Positions 26,126-36,090 of a stretch of DNA of 64,000 nt are shown in pieces (the first letter of the stretch is position 1; each line of letters begins with the position of its first letter). The notes under the pieces were generated by a model, which did no database searches, had not been told where the DNA came from, and was given only the letters and a program-made list of their open reading frames with translations. The position numbers and the translations under genes were made by a program. This DNA is from Paenibacillus kobensis NBRC 15729 (GTDB lineage: Bacteria > Bacillota > Bacilli > Paenibacillales > Paenibacillaceae), in assembly GCF_004000825.1 (NCBI RefSeq), contig NZ_BILZ01000003.1:124001-188000 (forward strand). Direction: 5' to 3'.

Positions 26126-27700
26126 CTACAAGCTCTGTTCGGTCACTCCCGTTACCGGATCGAAGGTCAGCATCTTGGTCCCGATCTTATCGATGAAGAA
26201 ACGATCATGGCTTACCGTAATGACCGCGCCGGGAAAATGGATCAGAGCTTGCTCCATGACCTGTATGCTCGTGAGGTCCAGATGGTTGGTCGGCTCGTCC
26301 AGGATAATAACGGCTGCACCCGAGAGAAGACACTTAGCCAGCGCCACCCGAGCTTTCTGCCCGCCAGACAGATTGCCGATCGCCTTGCTCAGATCCGCCT
26401 CCGAGAATTGCAGCATAGCTAGGAATTTGTTCACCTTTTTGCGCGGAGCGTCCAGTCCCAATCCATACGTATTCACCGCGTGGCTGACGGTATCCTTAGG
26501 ATCAAGTCCCTCCCACATCTGGTTGAAGTGGGCATAGTTAATGCCCTTCTCCCAGACAACCTGCCCGGAATCCGGCTTCTCCTGCCCGGTAAGCGTCTTA
26601 ATGAGCGTGGACTTGCCGCTTCCATTCGGACCCACGATGACCAAGCGATCTTCCTTCTGAATATCGAAGCTAACGTTCTCGAAGATCCGCCGCCCCTCGT
26701 AAGTTTGCCCGATCTGCTTCACCTCGCATAGCTTGTCCGGGAAGCGCAGTCTCTCGTAGATATCGGTAATCAGTACGTTAACGGGATGAGGCTCGATTCG
26801 CTTCTTATTATCCGCCAGCTTGCGCGAGAGACGGTCCTTGGCACCAGACTTCTTGCTTGCACGATCGTCGATCGCCTCAGATTCCATAAGAAGCAGCTCT
26901 TCTTCCCACTCGAACTGGCGGTCCAGCTCCTTCTTACGCATTTTCTTCTTACGGATGTAGTCGGTGTAGTTGCCTTCGTATTCTTGAAAATGATAGTTCT
27001 CGATCTCGATCGTACGCGTCACGACCTTGTCGATAAATTGCCGGTCATGCGACACCAGAATCATGGCTCCCTTGAATCGGTACAGCCACTGCTCCAGCCA
27101 CGCGATGCCTTCTATATCTAAGTAATTCGTAGGCTCGTCGAGCAATACGACATCGGGTAGCTCGATTAACATCCTCGCGAGCGCCGCACGGTTACGCCAT
27201 CCTCCAGACAGCTCATCAATCGGCTGATTGCGGGATCTGTCATTAAACCCTAGCTTCGTAAGCACCGTATTAATCTCGACGGAAATGTTCCAGCCATCGA
27301 GATGATCCATCTGTTCGAACAACTCCGCTTGCCTTGCAAGCAGCGCATTCATCTCACTATCGTCGGTAACCCCGCCTAGTTTATCTCCGACCTCTTGCAG
27401 CTCCCGTTCAATAAGGGCAACCTGTTCGAAGCAGGCTTCCAGTTCTTGCTGAACGGACAGACTTCCTCTCAGTTCCGAGAATTGCGAGAAATATCCGATT
27501 CTCACATTCGGATCAATATCTACCTTGCCGGACGTCGGCTCTTCTAGACCCATGATGAGCTTAAATACCGTAGACTTGCCGGCGCCGTTCCGTCCGATCA
27601 GACCGATACGCTCCCCCTGCATAACACGAAAATATATATCTCGAAAGATCATGGACTCTTCATACTTCTTCGTGACGTTCTCCAAACGTATCACACTCAT
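26126..27700 (-). CDS. ABC-F family ATPase
   Basis: 524 residues with two ABC domains and no membrane segment. First: Walker A GRNGAGKST, signature LSGGWRNRAALAR, DEPTNYLD; second: GPNGSGKST, LSGGQKARVALAK, DEPTNHLD. The charged linker rich in Lys/Arg between them is the ribosome-probing region of ABC-F proteins, which act on translating ribosomes, some giving resistance to ribosome-targeting antibiotics. Start after AAGGGTGA. Follows the second ABC-F gene by 27 bases. Whether it is a resistance or a housekeeping type cannot be told. Confidence 0.87.
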   Translation of the reverse strand: MSVIRLENVTKKYEESMIFRDIYFRVMQGERIGLIGRNGAGKSTVFKLIMGLEEPTSGKVDIDPNVRIGYFSQFSELRGSLSVQQELEACFEQVALIERELQEVGDKLGGVTDDSEMNALLARQAELFEQMDHLDGWNISVEINTVLTKLGFNDRSRNQPIDELSGGWRNRAALARMLIELPDVVLLDEPTNYLDIEGIAWLEQWLYRFKGAMILVSHDRQFIDKVVTRTIEIENYHFQEYEGNYTDYIRKKKMRKKELDRQFEWEEELLLMESEAIDDRASKKSGAKDRLSRKLADNKKRIEPHPVNVLITDIYERLRFPDKLCEVKQIGQTYEGRRIFENVSFDIQKEDRLVIVGPNGSGKSTLIKTLTGQEKPDSGQVVWEKGINYAHFNQMWEGLDPKDTVSHAVNTYGLGLDAPRKKVNKFLAMLQFSEADLSKAIGNLSGGQKARVALAKCLLSGAAVIILDEPTNHLDLTSIQVMEQALIHFPGAVITVSHDRFFIDKIGTKMLTFDPVTGVTEQSL

Positions 27701-27727
27701 GGCTATCACCCTTCTGGTTTCAACGCT

Positions 27728-29467
27728 CTAAAGCAACTTAATCAGCTCTTCTAGCTCATCTACCAATCCTTTTGCAAGTTCAAAATTAGTATCTTTTAAA
27801 GCCAATTCTATTTTCATTTCAACTGATTTTTTCTTTTGTTCTGTTTCTAAATAGTCTTTATCGAAATGACTGGCATAAATCATCTGCTTAAATTTTCGCA
27901 TAGCCATTTTTCTGATCGTCTTATCCTCAATGATTAAAACATAATCCATCCCATTTACAACGGAATAAAAATCATGAGAAATCATGAGAATCGCGCCTTG
28001 ATATTCTTCAATGGCTTTCTCCAGCGCTATTTGTGTATAGGTATCTAAATGGCTCGTCGGTTCATCAAGAAGTAATACGTTTGCTTTACTGGCAGAAACT
28101 TTAGCTAATTGAAGGATGTTTCTTTCTCCGCCCGATAAAGATTGTATCTTCTGATTAACGGTTTCTCCTTCAAAGCCATAATCGGCAAGATACAATCTGG
28201 CCTCATCATAAGTTTTAAACCCCGCATCGATGAATTCTTCAAGTATTGTATTGGAATCCTTCAGCACTTCTCCTTGAAGCTGAGATAAATAAGCCACTTT
28301 AACATCAGCATTTATTTCAATAGAACCATGATTATTTTTATAGATGTCTCGGAGTAAGGTCGTTTTTCCGGTACCGTTTGGACCGATAATGGCCACTTTA
28401 TCCGTTGATTTTATCTCAAAGTTAACATTGTCTAGCAGCAGCTCATCAAAGGCAACACTATAATTATTGACATTTACAACAATAGTGTCTTCCAGTTCAT
28501 GATCCATACCGAAATGGATATTAGGCTGCTTAATATCAACGAATGGCGCTTTAATTCTACGAGCTTCCAATCTTTCTTGAAACCGAACTCTAGCCTTTAA
28601 TGCTCTCCCTCTTGATGCATCTGAATTATAAGTTGCGATCGCTCTTAGATTATTAATGATATTGTCGTATCTCTCGATTTCTTCATGTTCAGCGACTGCG
28701 ATTTCTTGCAGCTCAATTTTTGTCTGAAGCAATGAGAAGTTATACTCCATATAACGCCCATCAAACTCTTGAATCTCCGTGTTTTCAAGGTGAATAATTT
28801 TGTTGAAACAATGATTCAATAGATAACGGTTGTGCGTTACAACTAGCAGCATACCTTTGTGAGTATTAATAAGTTTTTTAAGCGCATTTAGGTTTTCGAA
28901 GTCTAGGAATACATCGGGCTCGTCCATAATCATAAGGTCAGGACGATTAAGCATTTCCCTCATCACTTGAATAAGTTTGAATTCCCCGCCACTCAGGTCA
29001 GATACCTTATGATCTCTTCGCTTCATGAGGTTTGCTAGATTGAGCTGCTTATGAATGTGACTTTCAACATCATCCCCACCTATCGCATCAAACGCGTCTA
29101 AAGCTAATTGATACTTTTCCAGTAGCGGTTCTATATCTGATGAGGTTTCCATTTCCGTGCAAATGGATTGGATTTCGCTTTGAATCTTTATGAATTGTTC
29201 CCCTATATATTCAAATACGGTTGTTTCTTTCGTGTTGTCTAGTTCTGGGAACTGACTTACATATCCAATTGTGCATTGGGGGTCCATCTCTAATTTGCCG
29301 TCGAACAGATATCTTTCTGGGTCCATCAGAATATCTATCAATGTACTTTTCCCACTGCCGCTCGTTCCTATAAAAGCGCAATGTTGTCCTTCTTCTAACG
29401 TAAATGAAATGTTGTTATACAGTTCTTTTTGTGGAAATGAGAAGGATAAGTTTTCAACCTTTATCAT
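27728..29467 (-). CDS. ABC-F family ATPase, divergent AT-rich type
   Basis: 579 residues, two ABC domains: Walker A GTSGSGKST and GPNGTGKTT, signatures LSGGEFKLIQVMRE and LSGGERNILQLAK. The first Walker B reads MDEPDVFLD in place of the usual DEPTNHLD, while the second is LLDEPTSHLD. The tail adds a coiled-coil-like basic stretch. Coding DNA is clearly more AT-rich than the neighbouring ABC-F gene, suggesting separate acquisition. GGAAGG lies 7 bases before the ATG. Possible ribosome-protection protein; not assignable to Vga, Lsa or Msr types by eye. Confidence 0.85.
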   Translation of the reverse strand: MIKVENLSFSFPQKELYNNISFTLEEGQHCAFIGTSGSGKSTLIDILMDPERYLFDGKLEMDPQCTIGYVSQFPELDNTKETTVFEYIGEQFIKIQSEIQSICTEMETSSDIEPLLEKYQLALDAFDAIGGDDVESHIHKQLNLANLMKRRDHKVSDLSGGEFKLIQVMREMLNRPDLMIMDEPDVFLDFENLNALKKLINTHKGMLLVVTHNRYLLNHCFNKIIHLENTEIQEFDGRYMEYNFSLLQTKIELQEIAVAEHEEIERYDNIINNLRAIATYNSDASRGRALKARVRFQERLEARRIKAPFVDIKQPNIHFGMDHELEDTIVVNVNNYSVAFDELLLDNVNFEIKSTDKVAIIGPNGTGKTTLLRDIYKNNHGSIEINADVKVAYLSQLQGEVLKDSNTILEEFIDAGFKTYDEARLYLADYGFEGETVNQKIQSLSGGERNILQLAKVSASKANVLLLDEPTSHLDTYTQIALEKAIEEYQGAILMISHDFYSVVNGMDYVLIIEDKTIRKMAMRKFKQMIYASHFDKDYLETEQKKKSVEMKIELALKDTNFELAKGLVDELEELIKLL

Positions 29468-29599
29468 CGTAATACCTTCCTTTTAACTAAAATAGTGATT
29501 ATCACCGTAACATTTGCCGTAGTCGGTGGATTCGCAATACGCCACAGCACAACCGCCGCATCTACTGGCGACACATTTAGCTGGGATGCACTGACCTTC

Positions 29600-29840
29600 G
29601 CCTCCCGCTGCTTTTAGTATACCAAAACACATACTTGCTGACCGACGAATCCCTTTCAGACCTGATGAACCGCTTGAGCACGGCTTTCGATACAGGAATG
29701 TCCATGATGGCCAAAGGAATTCTGAAATTCATCAAAGGGTTAAGCGCCGAATCATTCGCCATGGTTATTCCGTATTCAACCCGGCAGATCAGTTATCAGA
29801 CTATATCTCAGAAGAATCGAAGAAGCACCGGATACTTGTG
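29600..29840 (+). pseudogene. unidentified coding relic
   Basis: A plus-strand frame reads YQNTYLLTDESLSDLMNRLS, then STAFDTGMSMMAKGILKFIK, and ends just inside att A10. It has protein-like composition but no ribosome site or start. I do not recognise it. It is probably the tail of a gene cut by the recombination that placed A10. Confidence 0.35.
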
Positions 29841-29870
29841 ATAAGGTTCACCGTATCATCTCTATAGAGC
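29833..29870 (-). repeat. rlmH-type att copy A10
   Basis: Minus-strand core GAA CCT TAT CAC AAG (Glu-Pro-Tyr-His-Lys). The adjoining arm gives the inverted repeat GATAAGG-TTCA-CCGTATC and then TCTATAGAGCGAAAT, shared with A2. Confidence 0.85.
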
Positions 29871-29877
29871 GAAATCG

Positions 29878-29899
29878 AAGGCACCCGATTGGGTGCCTT
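29878..29899. terminator. hairpin accompanying att A10
   Basis: AAGGCACCC-GATT-GGGTGCCTT, perfect 9-bp stem followed by CCTTT. Nearly the same hairpin follows A5 and A2. Confidence 0.75.
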
Positions 29900-29991
29900 C
29901 CTTTATCAGTTTAAGTATTCCCAACCTCACTGTTTACATTATTCCTTCTCCATAAGCAACTTCCAGTCCGCCTGTTCCCTATAGACAGCCC

Positions 29992-30369
29992 CTATGCCTT
30001 CCCTGCACTTATGTTGCTAAAGTAGTACTGGCCGTCTTGTTCTTTAATGAAAATTAGATCTAGTCCATATCGATTGCCTTTTGGGTCATACCAAAAGACA
30101 TGGACTTCATTTGGATTATTCTTCGCAGCTTCAAATGTGAAATCGCCTAGTTTCTGTCCAATCACATACATTTTTTGTGCAATTGTCATTACCTTATCTG
30201 TATCGTATTCATCTGAATGATTAATTTTAGTATTCAATTGGACATCTTTTTCAGCCAAGCTTTTCATAAAAGTCTTCGCTGCTGCAAGTGAATTTTCATT
30301 CTCACCACGGCAGGACGTCAACCCTATTATCATCAAGATCAAAGCTGAATTTATCCAAAATTTATTCAC
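29992..30369 (-). CDS. small lipoprotein of unknown function
   Basis: 125 residues from a GTG start 6 bases after AGGGG. Signal MNKFWINSALILMIIGLTSC with lipobox LTSC (Cys20), then a soluble domain with AAKTFMKSLAEKDVQLNTKI and FWYDPKGNRYGLDLIFIKEQ, resembling the fold of DUF4878-like NTF2-type lipoproteins. Only gene between A10 and A9. A truncated copy is at 25880-26031. Confidence 0.75.
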   Translation of the reverse strand: MNKFWINSALILMIIGLTSCRGENENSLAAAKTFMKSLAEKDVQLNTKINHSDEYDTDKVMTIAQKMYVIGQKLGDFTFEAAKNNPNEVHVFWYDPKGNRYGLDLIFIKEQDGQYYFSNISAGKA

Positions 30370-30623
30370 TCTTGCCCCTCAGTTCATTTCATCTGTTTTT
30401 TCTTTACCATTCTAATTGTATTTTAGGATCAGTAGATTGATTATCGCAAAAAACTTCATTTTCAACAGTTTATTATTAATGGAAAATACCCTCTCTACGG
30501 ATAGTCCCAATCGCTTGATTAACAGAACGCCGATGATGCGTTCTTCCATCAGTTCCGTCGGTCAGCGGCAGCGCATGAACGCTACCGTCTCTCAGCTGTG
30601 TGCCGATCCGCCTGTGCCACACT

Positions 30624-30670
30624 TTTTGCCCTGCTTGTGATACGGCTCCGCGTATCATCTATATCACGGA
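30624..30670 (-). repeat. rlmH-type att copy A9
   Basis: Minus-strand core GAG CCG TAT CAC AAG CAG. Perfect inverted repeat GATACG-GCTCCG-CGTATC at 30639-30656 and TTTTGCCCTG on the other side, matching the sequence after rlmH. Confidence 0.85.
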
Positions 30671-30760
30671 ACCGGGAGTAGGAAGCAGGCAGTTTAGCAC
30701 TCGAAACAGCCGTTGCGCATAACCTGTGAGAAATACCTAGCTTGCGGAGGGGATGACACT

Positions 30761-33700
30761 TTGAATACTGTGAAAGGAGGCCCCTTGAGAAGCATACGCC
30801 CCTATGAGAGGCTTCCTCTGTTATTCGCTCGCAACGCCGGCCAATTTCGGCCGGAAACGCAATACTTGGCGCAAACTGTCGGTTTCCACTGCTCGCTTGA
30901 GAAAGACCGTGTGCGTCTTACATGGTTCCGGTCTGAACGGATGCCGCACGGCGAGCGCTTAATGGAAGGCATTGCTCTGGACATGCTCTTCGGAGGTTGC
31001 AGCGATGCCTGCAGGATAGAAGGGGGTCTCCTTGAGGAAGGCAAATTCAATTATTTTCAGGGCAACGATCCGGACCGCCATTACGCGAAGGTAGACGTAC
31101 ACCGCTTAGCGGCCTACCGGGAGCCATGGCCGGGCATTGACGTTGAGATTCGGGGAGAAGAAGGGACGCTTAAGTTCGACTGGATCGTAAGCCCCGGAGC
31201 CAGAATCGAGGATATACGGCTGAGATACGAAGGGGCTGACTCGCTCGAGATCGACGAGGAAGGACGGCTCCTCATCGTCATCGGGCAAGAAATCATAGTC
31301 GATCGGTGTCCAGTCGTTTATCAAGGTGATTCCGACGCGCCTATGCAGATCGATTGCCGTTACTCGCTTGGACACGGCGAGAACGGCGAGAGATGGGTTG
31401 GCTTCGAGCTGCTTGACGAATACGACAAGACGCTTTCTCTCGTGATCGACCCCGTCATCGAGTATTCGACTTTTCTTGGAGGGACGGGCGTGGAGGAGGG
31501 CATCGCGATTGCGGTGGACGACATCGGTCAAGCCTACGTGACGGGGAGCACGCTGTCCACCAACTTTCCCGTGACGCCGGGAACCTTCAGTTCCATGCGT
31601 ACCGGAACCGCCGAGGATTTCTTCGTCACGAAGCTGAATACGACCGGTACGAACCTGATCTATTCCACTTATATCGGGGGCAGCGCGCGCGATATCGGCA
31701 GAGCCATCGCCGTCGATCGTGCCGGATGCGCTTATGTGACCGGCACCTGCCTCTCTGGCGATTACCCCACGACACCAGGTTCGTTTATGCCGGCACCGGC
31801 TTCGGCGAGAGCGCACGCAGTCGTCACTAAGCTCGATCCAAGCGGGAGTTCTCTCGTGTATTCGACTTTTGTCGGCGGCACCGGATCAGACAGCGGATAT
31901 GGTATCGCCATAGATGCCTTCGACAATGTCTATCTCGCCGGACAGACAGATTCAACGGACTTTCCTACGACTCCGGGAGCATTCAAGACGACCAACCCCA
32001 GCGGTATTCCAATCAGCTTTATCACGAAGCTGAACGCTCAAGGATCGGCGTTAATCTACTCGACGTACTTGGGCGGTAACGGAACGACCGACATCAGAGG
32101 AATCGCCGTAGACAGCACGTTTCATGCCTACGTTACCGGCGCAACTGTAGCAGCTAACTTCCCGACAACACCCGGCGCCTTCCAGGTCACTCGCAAAGCG
32201 GGTATAGATGGCTTCGTCACGAAATTGAATCCCACCGGAACGGGCTTGGTCTACTCTACCTTCCTCGGCGGGACGCTGAACGACACGCCCAACGCGATCG
32301 CAGTCGACGACGAAGGCAACGCATACGTGACGGGGCCGACCAATTCGGCGGATTATCCGACGACGCCAGGGGCGTTCGTCTACTCGGTCGTCGATCGAAA
32401 TACGATGTTATTCATCACCAAGCTTAATACGACCGGAAGCCAGTTAATCTATTCCTCGCTCGTCGGCGGCGTCGGCGCTGTCAGGCCGACCTCGATTGCG
32501 CTTACTTCCTCCCGCAACGCCGTCGTCACGGGGGAGACGACCTCGACGGATTATCCGGTAACATCAGATGCCTTTCAATCTACCTTCAACGGCTCTTCGG
32601 ATGCATTCGTCATGGTTCTCGATCCGCTCGGCTCTGCGCCGCAATATTCCACGTATCTGGGCGGAAGCTCGACCGACATTGGCAATGGCATCGCGGTCGA
32701 TCCGGCGGACGCCATCTATGTGATCGGGCAGACCTTCTCCAACAATTATCCTACGACGCCTGGCGTGTTCCAGCCCGTGCGCAGAGGAATCGACGCCTTC
32801 GTCACGAAGCTCGGCAATCCGGTCAACTTGAACGTAAACAAATTGCCCAATCGGTCCGAAGTCAGGCCGGGAGAAACCATCGTCTTCTTCATCGAAGTGA
32901 CGAACGACATCGTCTCTCTGACGAACGTCACGATCGAGGATCCGCTCCTGGGATTTATCACCTCTCTCCCCGAACTGCGGCCTTTTGAGACCCGGATCTT
33001 CGAGATTCCATTCTCCATTCCGCCGACTGAACCGCCGGGAACGATCGTGAATGAAGTATTCGTGCGAGCGGCTCAGATTCCGGACCCGATTCGAGCGGAA
33101 TCAACGATTCTCGTCGCCCAGCAGCCCATTCTCAACGCGGTTAAGACCGCGAGTCCCTCCGCCGCCATTCCGGGTGAGACGGTTATCTTCACGATTACCT
33201 TGTTGAACGCGGGCAACATCGATCTGGTCAACGTCAGAATCATCGATCCACTGCTCGGCTTGGATCAAGTCATCGACATTCTTCAAGTCGGAACCAGCTA
33301 TGCGATTGATTGGCCGTTCGTTATCCCGCAAGGACAACAGATCGGTCTCACGATCGCGAACGCCGTGATCATTACCGCCGACAACTTGCCCGTCCCCGTT
33401 ACGGCCGGAACGGTTGTGGAAGTGCTGCCCGCGCCGCGGCTGGAGCTCTTCAAGACAGGAGACCGGAATGTCATCGCGCCTGCGGAGACGATCGTCTTCA
33501 CGATCGTCGCGGCAAACACGGGAAACGAGACGTTAACGAACGTGGCCGTATCGGATGACGTCGTGGGGTTGAATGCGACGGTTCCGTCACTCGCGCCCGG
33601 AGAGCGTGCGACGTTCCAAACCTCCTTCGTCGTCCCGCTCGAGACGCCGCCGGGCGAATACACGAATACATCGTCCGCGGTCAGCGATCGGACGGAAGCC

Positions 33701-35299
33701 GTATTCTCCAGCTTCTCCGTTACCGTGCTCGCGGTTCCAAGGCTCGGCATTCGCAAAGTGCCTTCGGTCGAAGCAGCGACGATCGGAGAATCCTATTTCT
33801 ATTCCATCGCGGTAGCGAATTTCGGCAACATCCCCTTGACGCAGGTCCGATTGTCCGACCCGCTTCTCGGCTTCGACCGAGTCGTAACGCGCATGGAGGT
33901 CGGGGAGATCGTGCAGATCGACCTACCGTTCACGATTCCGGCGGGGACCGAAGTCGGATCGCGCATCGTCAACGTGCTCTCCGCCGATGCATTGGAGCTC
34001 GGCCTGCAACAGGTGGAATCGATTGTCGAAGTGACGAGCGCGGGACTTGCGATCGCCAAGTCGCCGGACAAAAGCTTCGCATCGCCGGGCGAGACAGTGA
34101 ACTACACGTTGGAGGTTAAGAACCTGCTGGCAGCACCGCAGACGAACGTCGTACTGACCGACCTGATTCTCGGGTTTAACGAGACGGTCGCGAGCGTGCC
34201 CGCGGGAGGCATGATTACCCGCATCGTCGCCTTCGTCGTCCCTGCCGACGCTGCGAACGGCAGCGTAATCTTGAACGAGTTCGCCGTCTCTTCCGATCAG
34301 ACGCCCAGGCAGCGGACGTCCTCTAAACTCGTCGTCCGAATCGTTCCAGCCCCCGGTTCGACGACGCTGGCCGTTCGCAAGCTTCCCGATCGGGACGTCG
34401 CTCAGCCAGGCGAGACGGTTCGTTATACCGTGGAAATCGAGAATACAGGTTCGATTCCGGCCACGGGAGTCGTCGTCCTGGATTCGCTGACCGGCGGATC
34501 CGCGACCATTCCGGTCATCGCACCAGGCGATGTCTCATTCGCGTTCTTCACGTATACGGTTCCCACCGATACCGTTCAAGGCACGGCCATCCCGAATCGC
34601 GCGACGGCGATATGGAACGAGCTGCCGCCCGACGTCACGAGCGAATTCGGCGAAGCCCGCATCGTGGTCGCCAGCCCGAGATCGTTGCTCGAACTATCCG
34701 CGACGGCAACTCCGGAGCTAGCGGACCCTGGGCAGACCGTTACGAAAACGATCGCCGTGCGCAATCGTTCCGCGATGGCGTTAACGAACGTTCGCGTCAT
34801 CGATCCCTTGCTTCGGTTCAGCGCCGTTATTCCCGAGCTCGGACCCTGTGAATTCAGGGAATTCGTCCTGCTATACGAGGTTCCGGCTGACTCGAAAGGC
34901 GCCACGGTTTTCCTCAATCGGTTCGCCGTATTCTCCGACCAGACGCCGTTACAGCTAAGGAGTCTGCCGATCGAAACCAAGTCGCTTCCTAACGCGCGCC
35001 TAACCCAGACCGTCGACCGATCGGAAGGCCAACCCGGCGAGAAGGTCGTTTTCACGATTCGAGTAAGGAACACCGGCAACGTCGACTTGCTGCAAGGCGT
35101 CCTGACCGCACCGTTATTGAACCTTCGTCTCGGCTCCGCCGTCTTCGATGTGAACACAGACGTAACGATCCGTATTCCGTTCGTGCTTCCGATGGTAGAC
35201 GAGGACACAGTCTTGACGAGTCGTGTGTTCACTTCGTCCTCTAACGGGCCGCGGCTTGAAGCGACCGCCGTCGTTCACGTCATCGTAGATGAAGAATAG
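30761..35299 (+). CDS. giant SBBP-repeat / DUF11-repeat protein
   Basis: About 1512 residues. After an about 190-residue N-terminal beta-rich domain come seven SBBP repeats (YSTFLGGTG...IAVD...AYVTG...FPTTPGAF, about residues 235-680), predicted to form a beta-propeller, then eight DUF11-type repeats of about 100 residues (for example LNVNKLPNRSEVRPGETIVF), Ig-like modules. Such proteins are usually surface exposed, yet no signal peptide or anchor is visible. Start at TTG 30761 after GGAGGGG; a second TTG at 30785 after AAAGGAGG is nearly as good. It fills the A9-A8 cassette alone and is GC-richer than its neighbours. Confidence 0.85.
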   Translation: MNTVKGGPLRSIRPYERLPLLFARNAGQFRPETQYLAQTVGFHCSLEKDRVRLTWFRSERMPHGERLMEGIALDMLFGGCSDACRIEGGLLEEGKFNYFQGNDPDRHYAKVDVHRLAAYREPWPGIDVEIRGEEGTLKFDWIVSPGARIEDIRLRYEGADSLEIDEEGRLLIVIGQEIIVDRCPVVYQGDSDAPMQIDCRYSLGHGENGERWVGFELLDEYDKTLSLVIDPVIEYSTFLGGTGVEEGIAIAVDDIGQAYVTGSTLSTNFPVTPGTFSSMRTGTAEDFFVTKLNTTGTNLIYSTYIGGSARDIGRAIAVDRAGCAYVTGTCLSGDYPTTPGSFMPAPASARAHAVVTKLDPSGSSLVYSTFVGGTGSDSGYGIAIDAFDNVYLAGQTDSTDFPTTPGAFKTTNPSGIPISFITKLNAQGSALIYSTYLGGNGTTDIRGIAVDSTFHAYVTGATVAANFPTTPGAFQVTRKAGIDGFVTKLNPTGTGLVYSTFLGGTLNDTPNAIAVDDEGNAYVTGPTNSADYPTTPGAFVYSVVDRNTMLFITKLNTTGSQLIYSSLVGGVGAVRPTSIALTSSRNAVVTGETTSTDYPVTSDAFQSTFNGSSDAFVMVLDPLGSAPQYSTYLGGSSTDIGNGIAVDPADAIYVIGQTFSNNYPTTPGVFQPVRRGIDAFVTKLGNPVNLNVNKLPNRSEVRPGETIVFFIEVTNDIVSLTNVTIEDPLLGFITSLPELRPFETRIFEIPFSIPPTEPPGTIVNEVFVRAAQIPDPIRAESTILVAQQPILNAVKTASPSAAIPGETVIFTITLLNAGNIDLVNVRIIDPLLGLDQVIDILQVGTSYAIDWPFVIPQGQQIGLTIANAVIITADNLPVPVTAGTVVEVLPAPRLELFKTGDRNVIAPAETIVFTIVAANTGNETLTNVAVSDDVVGLNATVPSLAPGERATFQTSFVVPLETPPGEYTNTSSAVSDRTEAVFSSFSVTVLAVPRLGIRKVPSVEAATIGESYFYSIAVANFGNIPLTQVRLSDPLLGFDRVVTRMEVGEIVQIDLPFTIPAGTEVGSRIVNVLSADALELGLQQVESIVEVTSAGLAIAKSPDKSFASPGETVNYTLEVKNLLAAPQTNVVLTDLILGFNETVASVPAGGMITRIVAFVVPADAANGSVILNEFAVSSDQTPRQRTSSKLVVRIVPAPGSTTLAVRKLPDRDVAQPGETVRYTVEIENTGSIPATGVVVLDSLTGGSATIPVIAPGDVSFAFFTYTVPTDTVQGTAIPNRATAIWNELPPDVTSEFGEARIVVASPRSLLELSATATPELADPGQTVTKTIAVRNRSAMALTNVRVIDPLLRFSAVIPELGPCEFREFVLLYEVPADSKGATVFLNRFAVFSDQTPLQLRSLPIETKSLPNARLTQTVDRSEGQPGEKVVFTIRVRNTGNVDLLQGVLTAPLLNLRLGSAVFDVNTDVTIRIPFVLPMVDEDTVLTSRVFTSSSNGPRLEATAVVHVIVDEE

Positions 35300-35323
35300 T
35301 GGTATCATAAATACCGCCTAAAT

Positions 35324-35366
35324 AAACACCTCGGGGCAGCTTGACTCCGAGGTGTTTATTTTTTAT
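35324..35366 (+). terminator. terminator of the SBBP/DUF11 gene
   Basis: AAACACCTCGG at 35324-35334 pairs with CCGAGGTGTTT at 35347-35357, followed by ATTTTTTAT. Confidence 0.88.
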
Positions 35367-35367
35367 A

Positions 35368-35412
35368 TTTCGTTCTATTTATGGTGCGGTTCTCCGTATC
35401 GTCTATAACATC
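35368..35412 (-). repeat. rlmH-type att copy A8
   Basis: Minus-strand core GAA CCG CAC CAT AAA TAG (Tyr codon changed to His) with TTTCGTTCTA on the rlmH-distal side and CCGTATCGTCTATAACATC on the other. Confidence 0.75.
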
Positions 35413-35437
35413 ATGATTAGAGTAATCACTCGCTATA

Positions 35438-36088
35438 CTACGTTCGGAATTGCCTGAAGAAGACCCGCAGGTCTTGAACCAATAGATCAGGAACCTCTAT
35501 AGCGGCGAAATGGCCCCCTTGGTCAAATTCAGTCCAGTGAACAATGGAGTGTTCGCGTTCCGCAAGAGAACGCACAGGCAAAGCGAGTTCGTAGGGAAGC
35601 ACTGCCACGCCCATAGGGACAGGGCACGAGCTCAATACATCCTTCGATTTGAAATTCTCGTAGTACAGACGGGCGGACGATCCCGCGGTGCCCGTTAACC
35701 AATACAACATCACATTGGTTAGAATTCGATCATCATCCACCCGACAAGTCGGATCAGTCCATTCCCAAAACTTTTCGACGATCCAAGCCAGCTGCCCTAC
35801 TGGAGAGTCCGTGAGCGCGTAGGACAATGTTTGCGGCCTAGTCGCCTGTAATCTCATATACCCCGCGGGGGCAGATCGGTGCTGCTGAGACTTCTCAAGC
35901 CTGTCTCGCTCATCCTGAGACAGCTCTATCGGGTCGAAATCCTTGGATGGCATTGTATGCAAAAAATTTAAATGCACGCCACACATATGCTCGTGATCCA
36001 CTTCGGCCAATGCCCTAGAGATGAATGCGCCCCAATCGCCGCCTTGGGCACCATATCTAATATAACCCAACCTTCTCATCAGCTCCTC
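35438..36088 (-). pseudogene. 5'-truncated epoxide hydrolase
   Basis: About 215 residues corresponding to residues 166-380 of the enzyme at 18990-20132, including the nucleophile motif GGDWG and the catalytic His (FDQGGHFA), but the EHN domain and the oxyanion HGWPGS are missing and no start signal is present. It joins directly, tail to tail of the deletion, to a LysR fragment at 36091. Confidence 0.88.
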
Positions 36089-36090
36089 CC

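Noticed and set aside
29577-29841. Short frames between the ABC-F gene and the lipoprotein as complete genes
   Set aside because: No start or ribosome site; the plus-strand frame runs into an att site, so it was listed only as a relic.
35301-35316. GGTATCATAAATACC on the plus strand, resembling an inverted att core
   Set aside because: Only 12 bases match, the Glu-Pro codons and flanks are absent, and it lies between a stop codon and a terminator; chance similarity is likely.
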